From Mesonia aquimarina (GTDB lineage: Bacteria; Bacteroidota; Bacteroidia; Flavobacteriales; Flavobacteriaceae), in the NCBI RefSeq assembly GCF_003667275.1, contig NZ_RCNV01000009.1, forward strand, positions 62,001 through 126,000: DNA of 64,000 nucleotides, in the 5' to 3' direction. Position 1 is the stretch's first letter. Every line of letters begins with the position of its first letter. The notes beneath the pieces are model-generated. The model was not told where the DNA came from. It saw only the letters and a list, made by a program, of their open reading frames with translations, and searched no databases. A program made the translations under genes and the position numbers. This document shows, in pieces, positions 1 to 9,358 of this stretch.

Positions 1-1
1 T

Positions 2-214
2 ACAAAAGGAGTCCATAATATTCAAGAGAATTTTTTTAAAGAAGAAGGGAGTAATCAAACGCGTTGGATTTCTCATAGTGAATTCCAATTTAGCAGTTTA
101 GCTTTAAAAGTAATGGGGTTTTTAATGCCGGGCGCTTTTAAAAAACAGTCTTTAAAATATATGAATGATTTTAAGAATTTTGTAGAAAACGGCACTAGTG
201 TAGCCGATAAATAA
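2..214 (+). CDS. SRPBCC family protein, C-terminal part
   Basis: The frame is open from the window edge to a TAA and gives the last 70 residues of a protein whose start lies outside the window. The segment has the features of a polyketide-cyclase/START-like (SRPBCC) C-terminus: a short beta strand (TRWISHSEFQF) followed by a long helix around MPGAFKKQSLKYMNDFKNFV, as in flavobacterial SRPBCC proteins. The substrate is not known. It is followed by a strong terminator. The family call is moderate because only the C-terminus is visible. Confidence 0.55.
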   Translation, partial: TKGVHNIQENFFKEEGSNQTRWISHSEFQFSSLALKVMGFLMPGAFKKQSLKYMNDFKNFVENGTSVADK

Positions 215-232
215 TAAACTGATGATGAAATA

Positions 233-267
233 AAAAAGCCTGTCAAAAAAATTGACAGGCTTTTTTT
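233..267. terminator. Bidirectional intrinsic terminator
   Basis: A perfect stem GCCTGTCAA / TTGACAGGC with a five-base A loop is flanked by an A-run on the left and a T-run on the right, so it can end transcription from both sides. It sits between the convergent SRPBCC gene and the peptidyl-prolyl isomerase gene. Confidence 0.9.
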
Positions 268-286
268 ATAGTTAAAATTCAATTAT

Positions 287-1219
287 CTAATTAACTGAAA
301 CTAATTCTACATCAAAAATCAACGTGGCATTTGGCGGTATTACTCCACCGGCTCCACGTTCTCCATAAGCTAAATGAGAAGGCACTACAAATTTTGCTTT
401 TTCTCCTTCAGCTAACAATAAAATTCCTTCATCCCATCCTGCAATAACATGACCAACACCAACAGGAAACTCAATAGGCTCATTTCTTTTAAAAGAAGAA
501 TCAAAAACGGTTCCGTCTGCAAACATTCCACGGTAATGTACTTTTACCGTTTCGCCCTTATTCGGTTTTTTCCCGTCACTAGTATTAGTAATCTTATAAT
601 GTAAACCGCTTTCTGTTTTATCAAATCCTTCGGTTAACTTATCAATAAGTTCTTCTTGCTTTTTCTTTTCTTCAGCTTCTCGTTTAGCTTTACTTTCATT
701 GAATTCTGCAAAAGCTTTTGGCGCATCAAAATTTTCTGCCGCTGCTCCTACTCGTTCTATTTCTAAACTTTCAATTTTGTCGTTTTGTTCAATCGCATCA
801 ACTACATCTTGCCCTTTTATCACTTCTCCAAAAACGGTATGTTTTCCGTCTAACCAAGGTGTTTCTACGTGAGTTATAAAAAACTGACTCCCATTTGTTC
901 CCGGTCCGGCATTAGCCATTGAAAGAATTCCGGGTTTATGGTGTGTTAATTCCGGATGAATTTCATCATCAAATTGGTAACCAGGTCCACCGGTTCCTTT
1001 TCCTTGAGGATCGCCACCTTGAACCATAAATTCTGGAATTACCCGGTGAAAAATTATTCCGTCATAATAAGGTGCTCCGGCTGGTTTTGCTTCATTTTCT
1101 ATTTTTCCTTCTGCTAAACCTACAAAGTTCCCAACCGTACCTGGAGTTTTATCATAAGTTAATTGAACTAAAATTTCACCTTTTGTGGTGTTGAATTTTG
1201 CGTATAATCCGTTTTCCAT
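287..1219 (-). CDS. Peptidyl-prolyl isomerase, cyclophilin-FKBP fusion
   Basis: This 310-residue protein joins two unrelated prolyl isomerase folds. Residues 1-165 are a cyclophilin, with the hallmark [15 protein letters not shown] and the segment [11 protein letters not shown] charged, helical K/E-rich linker spans about 170-205. Residues 215-310 are an FKBP domain, with [18 protein letters not shown] and the [14 protein letters not shown] ending. No signal peptide is visible, so it is probably a cytosolic folding catalyst. Both active sites look intact. Double-headed isomerases of this kind are known in Bacteroidota. It is transcribed toward the terminator at 233-267, and a promoter-like box lies just upstream of the ATG. 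Confidence 0.93.
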   Translation of the reverse strand: MENGLYAKFNTTKGEILVQLTYDKTPGTVGNFVGLAEGKIENEAKPAGAPYYDGIIFHRVIPEFMVQGGDPQGKGTGGPGYQFDDEIHPELTHHKPGILSMANAGPGTNGSQFFITHVETPWLDGKHTVFGEVIKGQDVVDAIEQNDKIESLEIERVGAAAENFDAPKAFAEFNESKAKREAEEKKKQEELIDKLTEGFDKTESGLHYKITNTSDGKKPNKGETVKVHYRGMFADGTVFDSSFKRNEPIEFPVGVGHVIAGWDEGILLLAEGEKAKFVVPSHLAYGERGAGGVIPPNATLIFDVELVSVN

Positions 1220-1239
1220 GATCTTATTTTTTGAAGCTG

Positions 1240-1247
1240 CAAATATA
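1240..1247 (-). promoter_or_regulatory. Bacteroidota -7 box for the isomerase gene
   Basis: On the minus strand this reads TATATTTG, a full match to the Bacteroidota -7 consensus TAnnTTTG. It lies 21 bases upstream of the isomerase ATG. No clear -33 TTG was found at the expected distance, so this rests on the -7 box alone. Confidence 0.5.
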
Positions 1248-1335
1248 CAGGCTTCTGCTGCTTCTTCCTAATTTGGTTTAAAAGGATTTTTTATTCCGCG
1301 GGAAAGCTGAATAACTTAAAAAATGACTAGACTGG

Positions 1336-3531
1336 TTAGTTAGCAACCTCACTCATAAATTTAATTCGGTAAAGTCTAATTTCTTCATCTTCAAATTCAC
1401 CGTCAAATTCTTCCATAGCCTCATCAATACTATCATTTTCAGCTTCTAAAAAATATTCATGTAAATCTTCTTGCTGGTCTTCATCTAAAATATCGTCTAA
1501 CCAATAGTTGATATCAAGTTTTGTTCCGCTATAAACAATAGCTTCCATTTCTTTAATGAAATCTGTCATTTCCATCCCTTTAGCATTCGCAATATCGGTT
1601 AGCGGTAATTTTCTATCTACATTCTGTATAATATATAGTTTTAAAGCAGAATTTGCTCCGGTAGATTTCACTACTAAATCATCTGGGCGAGTAATATCAT
1701 TATCGGCAACGTAATTCTCTATTAGTTCCAAAAATTCTTTGCCGTATTTTTTAGCTTTTCCTTCGCCTACGCCATGAATATTGCTTAACTCATTACGGGT
1801 TATGGGATATTTTACCGCCATATCTTCGAGTGAAGGATCTTGAAAAACTACAAATGGTGGGACATCTTTTTTCTTGGCAACTTTTTTACGAAGATCTTTA
1901 AGCATTTTCATCAGCTTATCATCAGTAGAGTTACCACCACTTTTTCTAGGAACTACAATATTCTCGGCATCATCAGTTTGATAAACGTGATCTTCGGTCA
2001 TCATAAAGGAAGTCGGATTTTTAAGGTATTCCTCTCCCCGTTTAGTTAATTTTACAACACCGTAAGTTTCGATATCTTTTTTGAGCATTCCACTCACTAA
2101 TACCTGACGAATAAGCGCCATCCAATAATTTGCCTTTCTGGCTTTCCCTTTACCAAAAACTGGATTTTCATCAGTTCTATGTGACTTTATAAGTGCATTA
2201 GACTTTCCGGTTAATGTATTTACAACTTCCTTGCTCTTATATAATTGATTGGTAGCTTTTACTGTTTTTAAAAGCAATTCTACTTCTTCTTTTGCTTCGT
2301 GTCTTTTCTTTGGATTTTGAACATTATCATCCATATTAGCCCCATCACCTGTTTCAGAATCAAAATCTTCACCAAAATAATGAAGAATAAATTTTCTTCT
2401 AGACATAGAGGTTTCGGCATATGCAACCACTTCTTGTAAGAGTGCGTGACCAACTTCTTGTTCGGCAACGGGTTTGCCGCTCATAAACTTCTCCAGCTTT
2501 TCTATGTCTTTATAAGCATAAAAAGCAAGACAATGTCCTTCTCCTCCATCTCTACCGGCTCTTCCTGTCTCTTGATAATAACTTTCTATACTTTTAGGAA
2601 TATCATGGTGTATTACAAATCGCACGTCAGGTTTGTCTATCCCCATCCCAAATGCAATTGTTGCCACTACAACATTCGCGTCTTCCATTAAAAACATGTC
2701 CTGATGTTTCCCTCTGGTTTTTGCATCTAAACCGGCATGGTAAGGTATTGCGGAAACACCGTTAACTTGCAATGTTTGTGCTAATTCTTCTACTTTTTTT
2801 CGACTCAAACAATAAATAATTCCGCTTTTGCCGGAGTTTTGTTTGACAAACCGAATAATATCAGCATCTACATTAGCGGTTTTAGGCCTGATTTCATAAT
2901 ACAAATTTGGCCGATTAAAAGAAGCTTTAAATGTATTTGCATCAGTTACTCCTAAGTTTTTCAGAATATCTTCCTGAACTTTTGGTGTAGCAGTTGCAGT
3001 TAATGCTATGATGGGAATATTATCTCCTATTCTCCCTATAATCCTTCTTAAATTTCGGTATTCAGGTCTAAAATCGTGTCCCCATTCAGAAATACAATGT
3101 GCTTCGTCTATAGCTAAAAAGGAAATCTTCTGACTTTTTAAAAAATCGATATGTTCCTCTTTTGTCAAAGATTCCGGAGCTACATATAGTAATTTTGTAA
3201 TTCCATTTTCTATATCAGACTTCACTTGTTTAACTTCCGTCTTATTTAAAGAAGAATTCAGTACGTGAGCTACGCCGTTTTCGGAAGAAATTCCGCGAAT
3301 AGCATCTACTTGATTTTTCATTAACGCAATAAGCGGAGAAACTACAATTGCAGTACCTTCTTTAATAAGAGCAGGAAGCTGATAACACAGCGATTTACCT
3401 CCTCCTGTAGGCATTATTACAAATGTATTTTCATCTGCTACAATACTTTTAATTACTTCTTCTTGTAATCCTTTAAATTGGCTAAAGCCAAAATATCTCT
3501 TTAATTCGTGGTGTAAATCGATTTCTGCCAA
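1336..3531 (-). CDS. recQ: ATP-dependent DNA helicase RecQ
   Basis: This 731-residue SF2 helicase unwinds DNA 3' to 5' during recombination and fork repair. Visible motifs in order are Walker A TGGGKSLC (about residue 42), the DEAH box with the RecQ-specific aromatic loop (AIDEAHCISEWGHDFR, about 140-155), TATATP, and the motif VI arginines in QETGRAGRDG. A zinc/RQC region follows, then an HRDC domain (about 535-610) and a short acidic tail. The length agrees with flavobacterial RecQ. It is divergent from kdsD; the 91-base gap holds the kdsD promoter. Nothing looks truncated. Confidence 0.97.
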   Translation of the reverse strand: MAEIDLHHELKRYFGFSQFKGLQEEVIKSIVADENTFVIMPTGGGKSLCYQLPALIKEGTAIVVSPLIALMKNQVDAIRGISSENGVAHVLNSSLNKTEVKQVKSDIENGITKLLYVAPESLTKEEHIDFLKSQKISFLAIDEAHCISEWGHDFRPEYRNLRRIIGRIGDNIPIIALTATATPKVQEDILKNLGVTDANTFKASFNRPNLYYEIRPKTANVDADIIRFVKQNSGKSGIIYCLSRKKVEELAQTLQVNGVSAIPYHAGLDAKTRGKHQDMFLMEDANVVVATIAFGMGIDKPDVRFVIHHDIPKSIESYYQETGRAGRDGGEGHCLAFYAYKDIEKLEKFMSGKPVAEQEVGHALLQEVVAYAETSMSRRKFILHYFGEDFDSETGDGANMDDNVQNPKKRHEAKEEVELLLKTVKATNQLYKSKEVVNTLTGKSNALIKSHRTDENPVFGKGKARKANYWMALIRQVLVSGMLKKDIETYGVVKLTKRGEEYLKNPTSFMMTEDHVYQTDDAENIVVPRKSGGNSTDDKLMKMLKDLRKKVAKKKDVPPFVVFQDPSLEDMAVKYPITRNELSNIHGVGEGKAKKYGKEFLELIENYVADNDITRPDDLVVKSTGANSALKLYIIQNVDRKLPLTDIANAKGMEMTDFIKEMEAIVYSGTKLDINYWLDDILDEDQQEDLHEYFLEAENDSIDEAMEEFDGEFEDEEIRLYRIKFMSEVAN

Positions 3532-3558
3532 ACTGATTTTTTATGTTACAATTTTACA

Positions 3559-3566
3559 TACCTTTG
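3559..3566 (+). promoter_or_regulatory. -7 box for the kdsD-tatC-lptB operon
   Basis: TACCTTTG matches the Bacteroidota consensus TAnnTTTG and lies 56 bases upstream of the kdsD ATG, in the recQ/kdsD divergent gap. It is the likely start of the plus-strand run of closely packed genes from kdsD to lptB. Confidence 0.55.
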
Positions 3567-3622
3567 TCATACTAAAGATACATATTTCTTTAGTACTTAC
3601 AAATTCAAATATTACAAAATTA

Positions 3623-4585
3623 ATGCTTCAAAACAACATAATTTCGGTTGCAAAAGAAACAATTTCCAACGAAGCAAAGGCTGTTGAAAACCTAAAAAAT
3701 TTGCTTGACCAAGAATTTTCTGATGCTGTCGAGCATATTTATAACTCAAAAGGTAGGGTAATTATTACAGGAATTGGAAAAAGTGCGGTAATTGCTACAA
3801 AAATTGTTGCCACACTTAATTCTACCGGAACGCCTTCTATCTTTATGCACGCTGCAGATGCCATTCACGGAGATCTTGGTATTATCCAGGAAAATGATGT
3901 GGTAATTTGCATTTCTAAAAGTGGAAATACACCCGAAATAAAAGTATTGGTTCCCTTAATAAAAAATTTCAAGAATAAATTAATTGCTTTAACCGGAAAC
4001 AAAAATTCATTTCTTGGGCAACAAGCAGATTATATCTTAAATGCCTACATTGAAAAAGAAGCTTGCCCTAATAATTTGGCTCCAACAACAAGTACCACAG
4101 CTCAACTTGTTATGGGTGATGCACTTGCGGTCTGCTTACTTCATCTAAAAGGTTTTACCAGTAAAGATTTTGCTAAATATCATCCAGGGGGTGCTTTAGG
4201 AAAAAAATTATATCTAAGAATTAGTGATATTACTGCTGAAAATAAAAAACCAAAAGTTTCTCCGGAAGCCTCTATTAATGAAGTTATCGTAGAAATTTCT
4301 GAAAAAATGTTAGGGGTTACAGCTGTAATTGATCAAGAAAAAATTGTAGGCATTATAACCGATGGTGATTTGCGTAGAATGTTAAGTGAAAATACAGATT
4401 TCTCTTCCTTGAAAGCAAAAAATATTATGGGAGAAAATCCTAAATTAATTAATAACAACGCAATGGCAGTAGATGCTATTGAGCTGCTTGAGACAAATGA
4501 AATTACACAATTAATTGCAGAAGAAAACGGAAAGTACGCCGGTATCGTACATCTCCATAATCTTATAAAAGAAGGAATATTATAA
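3623..4585 (+). CDS. kdsD: D-arabinose 5-phosphate isomerase (KpsF/GutQ family)
   Basis: The enzyme converts D-ribulose 5-phosphate to D-arabinose 5-phosphate, the first step toward KDO for lipopolysaccharide. At 320 residues it matches the family length (about 320-328). Residues about 35-185 form the SIS sugar isomerase domain, with GIGKSAVIATKIVATLNSTG and CISKSGNTPEI. The segment HPGGALGKKL precedes two CBS domains (about 205-320). It opens a plus-strand operon with tatC one base downstream of its stop. The nearby lptB fits a role in the outer membrane. Confidence 0.93.
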   Translation: MLQNNIISVAKETISNEAKAVENLKNLLDQEFSDAVEHIYNSKGRVIITGIGKSAVIATKIVATLNSTGTPSIFMHAADAIHGDLGIIQENDVVICISKSGNTPEIKVLVPLIKNFKNKLIALTGNKNSFLGQQADYILNAYIEKEACPNNLAPTTSTTAQLVMGDALAVCLLHLKGFTSKDFAKYHPGGALGKKLYLRISDITAENKKPKVSPEASINEVIVEISEKMLGVTAVIDQEKIVGIITDGDLRRMLSENTDFSSLKAKNIMGENPKLINNNAMAVDAIELLETNEITQLIAEENGKYAGIVHLHNLIKEGIL

Positions 4586-4586
4586 T

Positions 4587-5435
4587 ATGGCAAAAAAAGT
4601 TACAAAAAGCGCCGACGAAATGTCTTTTTTAGATCACCTTGAAGAATTAAGGTGGCACCTCATAAGAGCAACTGTTGCGGTTTTAATTGCTGCAGGAATA
4701 GCCTTTATGGCAAAAGGTTTTATTTTTGATGTAATTCTTTTTGGTCCTAAAAACGCCGATTTTATCACTTATGATATTTTATGTAAAGCTGCTCAATACC
4801 TTGGATTGAACGAGAGCTTTTGTTTTGATGAAATTCCCTTTAGAATCCAGAGTAGAACCATGGCAGGACAATTTAGCGCTCACATGTGGACCGCTATAAC
4901 TGCCGGTTTTATTATTGCTTTTCCATATATTTTATATGAATTCTGGCGATTTATTTCGCCGGCACTTCACGAAAAAGAGCGCAGTGCTTCTAGAGGATTT
5001 ATTATTATTTCTTCAATTTTATTTTTTATTGGCGTTTTATTTGGCTATTACATTGTCTCGCCTTTATCCATTAACTTTCTAGGAAGCTATCAAGTTAGCG
5101 AAGAGGTTTTTAATGATATTGATTTAAGTAGTTATATGGGGTTAGTCAGAACTTCTGCCCTGGCAAGCGGATTGGTTTTTGAGCTGCCTATTATCATATT
5201 CTTGCTTACCAAACTTGGCTTAGCTACGCCAGAATCCTTAAAGAAATATCGAAAATTTGCTTTGGTTGGTATTTTAATTGTTTCAGCAGTTATTACGCCT
5301 CCAGATATTGCCAGTCAGGTTATAGTTGCCATTCCGGTACTTATTTTATATGAAATAAGTATTTTCATTTCAAGATTAGTCCTAAGAAAACAACTAAAAG
5401 AAGAACGTGAAAATCAATTAACAAAACGTGATTAA
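4587..5435 (+). CDS. tatC: Sec-independent protein translocase TatC
   Basis: TatC is the inner-membrane receptor of the twin-arginine pathway, which exports folded proteins. The 282-residue sequence starts with the conserved MSFLDHLEELRWHL and has six hydrophobic segments, with the conserved loop FISPALHEKER. Compared with proteobacterial TatC (about 255 residues) it has a longer first periplasmic loop (about residues 50-95), which is usual in Bacteroidota. It follows kdsD by one base and is followed at once by an AhpD-like gene. No tatA is in this window. Confidence 0.96.
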   Translation: MAKKVTKSADEMSFLDHLEELRWHLIRATVAVLIAAGIAFMAKGFIFDVILFGPKNADFITYDILCKAAQYLGLNESFCFDEIPFRIQSRTMAGQFSAHMWTAITAGFIIAFPYILYEFWRFISPALHEKERSASRGFIIISSILFFIGVLFGYYIVSPLSINFLGSYQVSEEVFNDIDLSSYMGLVRTSALASGLVFELPIIIFLLTKLGLATPESLKKYRKFALVGILIVSAVITPPDIASQVIVAIPVLILYEISIFISRLVLRKQLKEERENQLTKRD

Positions 5436-5436
5436 G

Positions 5437-5814
5437 ATGATAGATAAAGTAGATGAGTTTAATGCTTATCGCCAAAAAATGAACGATAAAATTTTAGGCG
5501 AAAACAATAAGGTACTCAAACGTATTTTCAACTTAGACACCAATTCTTTTACTGAAGGTGCGCTAGACAAAAAAACAAAAGAGTTATTAGGCTTAATTGC
5601 TTCAGTTGTCTTGCGTTGTGATGATTGCGTCCAATATCACTTAGAATCTAGTCATAAGTCGGGTGTAAGCCGAGAGCAAGTAGTCGAAACACTGAGCATT
5701 GGCACATTAATTGGAGGAACAATAGTGATTCCGCATTTGCGAAGAGCATTTGAATATTGGGAAGTTTTAGAAGCCAAAGCAGAAGGAAAAAAGGAAGTCA
5801 ACAACCAAGCTTAA
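5437..5814 (+). CDS. Carboxymuconolactone decarboxylase (AhpD-like) family protein
   Basis: This all-helical protein of about 125 residues belongs to the AhpD/CMD fold. The redox motif CDDC followed by a histidine (RCDDCVQYHLE, about residue 67) suggests a peroxidase or disulfide-reductase role rather than true decarboxylation; the substrate is not known. I prefer the ATG at 5437, two bases after the tatC stop, over an in-frame GTG at 5428 that overlaps tatC. It lies inside the kdsD-tatC-lptB run. Confidence 0.88.
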   Translation: MIDKVDEFNAYRQKMNDKILGENNKVLKRIFNLDTNSFTEGALDKKTKELLGLIASVVLRCDDCVQYHLESSHKSGVSREQVVETLSIGTLIGGTIVIPHLRRAFEYWEVLEAKAEGKKEVNNQA

Positions 5815-5826
5815 AAGTAAGACGCC

Positions 5827-6567
5827 ATGAAATTAAGAGCCGATAATCTTGTAAAATCTTATAAAGGAAGAAAAGTAGTAAAAGGGATTTCTGTGGAAGT
5901 AAACCAAGGAGAAATCGTAGGACTTTTAGGGCCAAACGGTGCCGGAAAAACTACCTCTTTTTATATGATTGTTGGGCTTATTAAACCAAATTCCGGAAAT
6001 ATTTATCTCGATAAAACCGATATTACTAAATTCCCGATGTACAAACGAGCACAAAACGGCATTGGTTATTTAGCCCAAGAAGCGTCGGTTTTTAGAAAGT
6101 TGAGTATTGAAGATAACATTATGAGCGTATTAGAACTAACCAATCTTTCTAAAAAGGAGCGGGAAGAAAAAATGGAAAGTCTAATTGAAGAGTTTAGCTT
6201 AGGCCATATACGTACAAGTCGAGGTGATTTACTTTCAGGAGGAGAACGCCGTAGAACAGAAATTGCACGAGCTTTAGCAACCGACCCAAAATTTATTTTA
6301 TTAGATGAGCCTTTTGCCGGTGTAGATCCGGTCGCGGTAGAAGATATACAACGAATTGTCGCTCAGCTTAAAAATAAAAATATCGGCATCCTTATTACCG
6401 ACCATAATGTTCAAGAAACCTTAGCAATTACCGATAGGACTTATTTAATGTTCGAAGGAAGTATTTTAAAACACGGTCAACCCGAAGAGTTAGCCGAAGA
6501 CCAAATGGTCAGAAAAGTATATTTAGGGCAGAACTTCGAACTTCGAAAGAAGAAATTATTTCAGTAA
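5827..6567 (+). CDS. lptB: LPS export ABC transporter ATP-binding protein LptB
   Basis: LptB is the cytosolic ATPase that powers LPS extraction from the inner membrane by LptFG. The 246-residue protein has Walker [10 protein letters not shown] (about residues 37-45), a Q-loop ([19 protein letters not shown], the typical LptB sequence), the signature LSGGERRR, and Walker [14 protein letters not shown] with the LptB hallmark AGVDP. The length matches E. coli LptB (241). It is the last gene of the kdsD-tatC operon; linkage of kdsD and lptB is common. Confidence 0.95.
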   Translation: MKLRADNLVKSYKGRKVVKGISVEVNQGEIVGLLGPNGAGKTTSFYMIVGLIKPNSGNIYLDKTDITKFPMYKRAQNGIGYLAQEASVFRKLSIEDNIMSVLELTNLSKKEREEKMESLIEEFSLGHIRTSRGDLLSGGERRRTEIARALATDPKFILLDEPFAGVDPVAVEDIQRIVAQLKNKNIGILITDHNVQETLAITDRTYLMFEGSILKHGQPEELAEDQMVRKVYLGQNFELRKKKLFQ

Positions 6568-6631
6568 ATAAGTTATATTTTTAGACAACTTTATTTATAT
6601 TCACAAGATGAACCTTTAGATATAAATAAAA

Positions 6632-7081
6632 ATGAAACTAAGTCCGCTAATATTTTTATTTTTTATTGGAATAATCTCAAACGCTCAAAACTACACCCCT
6701 GCTACGACATCTGAAAAACCAATTGTAATAATCAACAATACAGTACTTGCCGATATTAATTTTTTAAACACTTACTCTTCTAAAGATCTTAACAAACTCG
6801 ATGTTGTAAAAGATAAACCTTTAAGTTCTAAATATCTTTTTATTGAAGACCAACATAAAAACAGTCTTATAAAAGCGGAAATTATAGGAGATTTTAAAAC
6901 TAAATCACAAAAAGAATTAAATATTTTCTTTGGCTTAAAAGAAACAAATGATATTTATGTAAATGGTTATTTGCTTGAAGATAAATCTCGACAAATACTA
7001 ACAAAGAGCATTAAGAAAATTGAATTAATTGAAGCTGATAAAGTAAGATTAAAAACTTCAATATTAAATATTACCATCTAA
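6632..7081 (+). CDS. Secreted hypothetical protein
   Basis: This 149-residue protein has a signal peptide (MKLSPLIFLFFIGIISNAQ, cleavage likely before N or Q). The mature part is a charged alpha/beta sequence rich in K, with no cysteines and no recognised motif. Repeated short segments of the type (K)SIKKIELIEADKV suggest a beta-rich domain of the kind found in periplasmic plug-like proteins, but this is weak. It stands alone between lptB and the convergent pssA. I do not recognise the family. Confidence 0.7.
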   Translation: MKLSPLIFLFFIGIISNAQNYTPATTSEKPIVIINNTVLADINFLNTYSSKDLNKLDVVKDKPLSSKYLFIEDQHKNSLIKAEIIGDFKTKSQKELNIFFGLKETNDIYVNGYLLEDKSRQILTKSIKKIELIEADKVRLKTSILNITI

Positions 7082-7309
7082 ATTGAACGAATCCATTTTA
7101 ATCTAGGTAGCAACCAATGCTTTCTTCTTTTGTTATATTCCTAGTTGTATCGCTTTTATCTAAATTTTAGAGATGATTTAAAAGCCGGTATAAAGATATG
7201 TTGGAGCTTTATAGTATTAGCTTTTCACCTATCTGGAACCATTGTATACTTTCTAAACAAAAAATTAAGTTGCAGTATAACTCTTCCAAAAACATGTAAC
7301 ATAATCGAT

Positions 7310-8065
7310 TTAGGAGTCATCATGCTGTTTTCCGGAAAGCACTACCGACAATAAAATGTAGCTCAAGATAATAATAGGTAACGCAATATATTGGAGTAAA
7401 AGCAGCAATACAAAAGCAAAAAATAGAAAAGCGTAACGAAACCAATTATCTTTTAAATTCCAGGTTTTAAATTTTAAGGCAAAAAGCGCCAATTCAGCAT
7501 TTAAAATAAGGGCACTAAATACAGTTAAACCAATTAAAAACCACTCATTTAAAATAATATTAACTACCCATTCTTGTGGTTGAAATGTCAAAATAAGCGG
7601 CAAGCTTAAAATTAAAATCGCATTTGCCGGAGTGGGTAAGCCTATAAAAGAAGTTGTTTGCCGATCGTCTACATTAAATTTTGCTAAACGGTAGCCCGAC
7701 CCTAGCGCTATCAATAACCCAAATAAAGGGAAAACCGGTAAATCAAATGCAAGTGCTTGAGTAGACCAATTTGCAGAAGAAGCTTCAATTGTACTGCCGG
7801 TAGCATCATTTAACAACTGAACCATTACAATTGCAGGTACCAGACCACTGGTTATCATATCGGCTAACGAATCTAATTGTAAGCCAAGCTCACTTTGTAC
7901 GTCTAAACTACGTGCAGCTAATCCATCAAAAAAATCAAAAAATATACCGAGCCCAACAAACAAAGCGGCGGTAATTAAATTATCTTGAACCGCTAAGAGT
8001 ACGCCTATACTTCCGCAAAGAAGATTTAAAAGCGTAATGATATTGGGAATTTGTTTTTTCAGCAT
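7310..8065 (-). CDS. pssA: CDP-diacylglycerol-serine O-phosphatidyltransferase
   Basis: This multi-pass enzyme makes phosphatidylserine from CDP-diacylglycerol and serine, the precursor of phosphatidylethanolamine. The CDP-alcohol phosphatidyltransferase motif DGxxARx(8)Gx(3)Dx(3)D is visible: DFFDGLAARSLDVQSELGLQLDSLADM. (residues about 45-70 from this start). About eight hydrophobic segments follow. I chose the ATG at 8065 (MLKKQIPNIITLLNL), the usual N-terminus of the family; an upstream in-frame ATG at 8107 adds 14 residues that look non-native. Confidence 0.93.
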   Translation of the reverse strand: MLKKQIPNIITLLNLLCGSIGVLLAVQDNLITAALFVGLGIFFDFFDGLAARSLDVQSELGLQLDSLADMITSGLVPAIVMVQLLNDATGSTIEASSANWSTQALAFDLPVFPLFGLLIALGSGYRLAKFNVDDRQTTSFIGLPTPANAILILSLPLILTFQPQEWVVNIILNEWFLIGLTVFSALILNAELALFALKFKTWNLKDNWFRYAFLFFAFVLLLLLQYIALPIIILSYILLSVVLSGKQHDDS

Positions 8066-8195
8066 TCTTATATTGATTTTTTTTAGAGAAGCTAAAATAC
8101 AAAACAAAGCTTAGAATTGACATTTTTGGGCAATATCTCGGTTTAATTAAAGTTATATTGTAAAATAATAAGATATTTGCCAAAAATTTCGGCTA

Positions 8196-9266
8196 GTGAG
8201 AAATGTATTCCTTTTACTTTTTTGTTTGAGTATTTCTGTTGCCTCTTCGCAGAGCGTCAGAAAATATTCCAATGAATTTTTAAACATCGGTGTAGATGCG
8301 GCTTCTTTTGGAATGGCTAATGCGGTATCGGCCACCACTTCAGATGTAAATGCAGGTTATTGGAATCCTTCAGGCTTAACGAAAATTAAAGACAACGAAA
8401 TTGCCTTAATGCACGCCAGTTATTTTGCTAATATTGCAAATTACGATTATCTAGCAGGAGCTATGCCGCTTGATAATAAAAGTGCTGTTGGTTTTAGTGT
8501 TATTCGGTTTGGAGTAGACGATATTTTAAACACCACACAATTAATTGATGAACAAGGAAATATAGATTACAATAGAATCAGTCTTTTCTCCGCTGCAGAT
8601 TATGCTTTTACACTTTCGTACGCTAGAAAACTCCCGTTAGATGGGTTTAGTTATGGAGTAAATGCAAAAGTAATTAGAAGAATTATTGGCGATTTTGCCA
8701 CTTCCTGGGGGTTTGGTTTTGATCTTGGCATCCAGTTTGATGCCGGAAATAACTGGCAGTTTGGGGCGATGGCAAGAGATATCACCACTACGTACAACAC
8801 TTGGACCATTAACGAAGATGAATTTGAAACTATACAAGATGCCGTGCCGGGAGAAAATCAAGAATTACCGGAAACTACCGAAATAACCTTACCCAAATTA
8901 CAAGTCGGTATTGCAAAAACTTTTACGGTACGTTACGATTTTGATTTTAAAACTGAACTGGATTTAAACATGCGTTTTGCCCAAACTAATGATTTGATTT
9001 CAACGAGTGCGGTGAGCATTTCACCGGCTTTCGGATTTGAAGTTGGGTATATAGATTTGGTTTATTTGCGCGGTGGCGTGGGTAATTTTCAAAATGTAGA
9101 GCAATTTAACGGCGACTCTAGAGTTGGTTTTCAACCTGGTTTTGGAGTTGGTTTTAAATACCGTGGAATTCATTTAGACTATGCCTTTACAGATATTGGC
9201 GATCAAAGTGTTGCATTGTACTCTAACGTGTTTTCCTTAAAAATTGATTGGAGTATTTTTAGATAA
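8196..9266 (+). CDS. PorV/PorQ family outer-membrane protein
   Basis: This 356-residue FadL-like beta-barrel belongs to the PorV/PorQ family, which includes accessory proteins of the type IX secretion system. It has a signal peptide ending VASSQ and the family-typical start GVDAASFGMANAVSATTSDVNAGYWNPSGL (given as the region about residues 32-62). The C-terminal strand ends in SIFR. A stop codon lies directly upstream of the GTG at 8196, so GTG must be the start. Its neighbours (pssA, lnt) are envelope genes. Whether it serves T9SS or another role cannot be decided here. Confidence 0.85.
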   Translation: MRNVFLLLFCLSISVASSQSVRKYSNEFLNIGVDAASFGMANAVSATTSDVNAGYWNPSGLTKIKDNEIALMHASYFANIANYDYLAGAMPLDNKSAVGFSVIRFGVDDILNTTQLIDEQGNIDYNRISLFSAADYAFTLSYARKLPLDGFSYGVNAKVIRRIIGDFATSWGFGFDLGIQFDAGNNWQFGAMARDITTTYNTWTINEDEFETIQDAVPGENQELPETTEITLPKLQVGIAKTFTVRYDFDFKTELDLNMRFAQTNDLISTSAVSISPAFGFEVGYIDLVYLRGGVGNFQNVEQFNGDSRVGFQPGFGVGFKYRGIHLDYAFTDIGDQSVALYSNVFSLKIDWSIFR

Positions 9267-9309
9267 ATTCTTGAAATACTGCATTTTTCACATATTTATT
9301 TTTTCTACT

Positions 9310-9338
9310 TGAAAAACGAATAAGCTTTCTTATTTTTG
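9310..9338 (+). promoter_or_regulatory. Promoter of lnt (-33 TTG, -7 TATTTTTG)
   Basis: TTG at 9310-9312 and TATTTTTG at 9331-9338 are separated by 18 bases, which agrees with the Bacteroidota -33/-7 arrangement. The box ends 20 bases before the lnt ATG. Confidence 0.55.
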
Positions 9339-9358
9339 AGTTCAATTCAATTCATCGC

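Noticed and set aside
7145-7354. Plus-strand open frame of 69 codons.
   Set aside because: It overlaps the 3' end of pssA on the other strand, has no protein-like composition and no start context.
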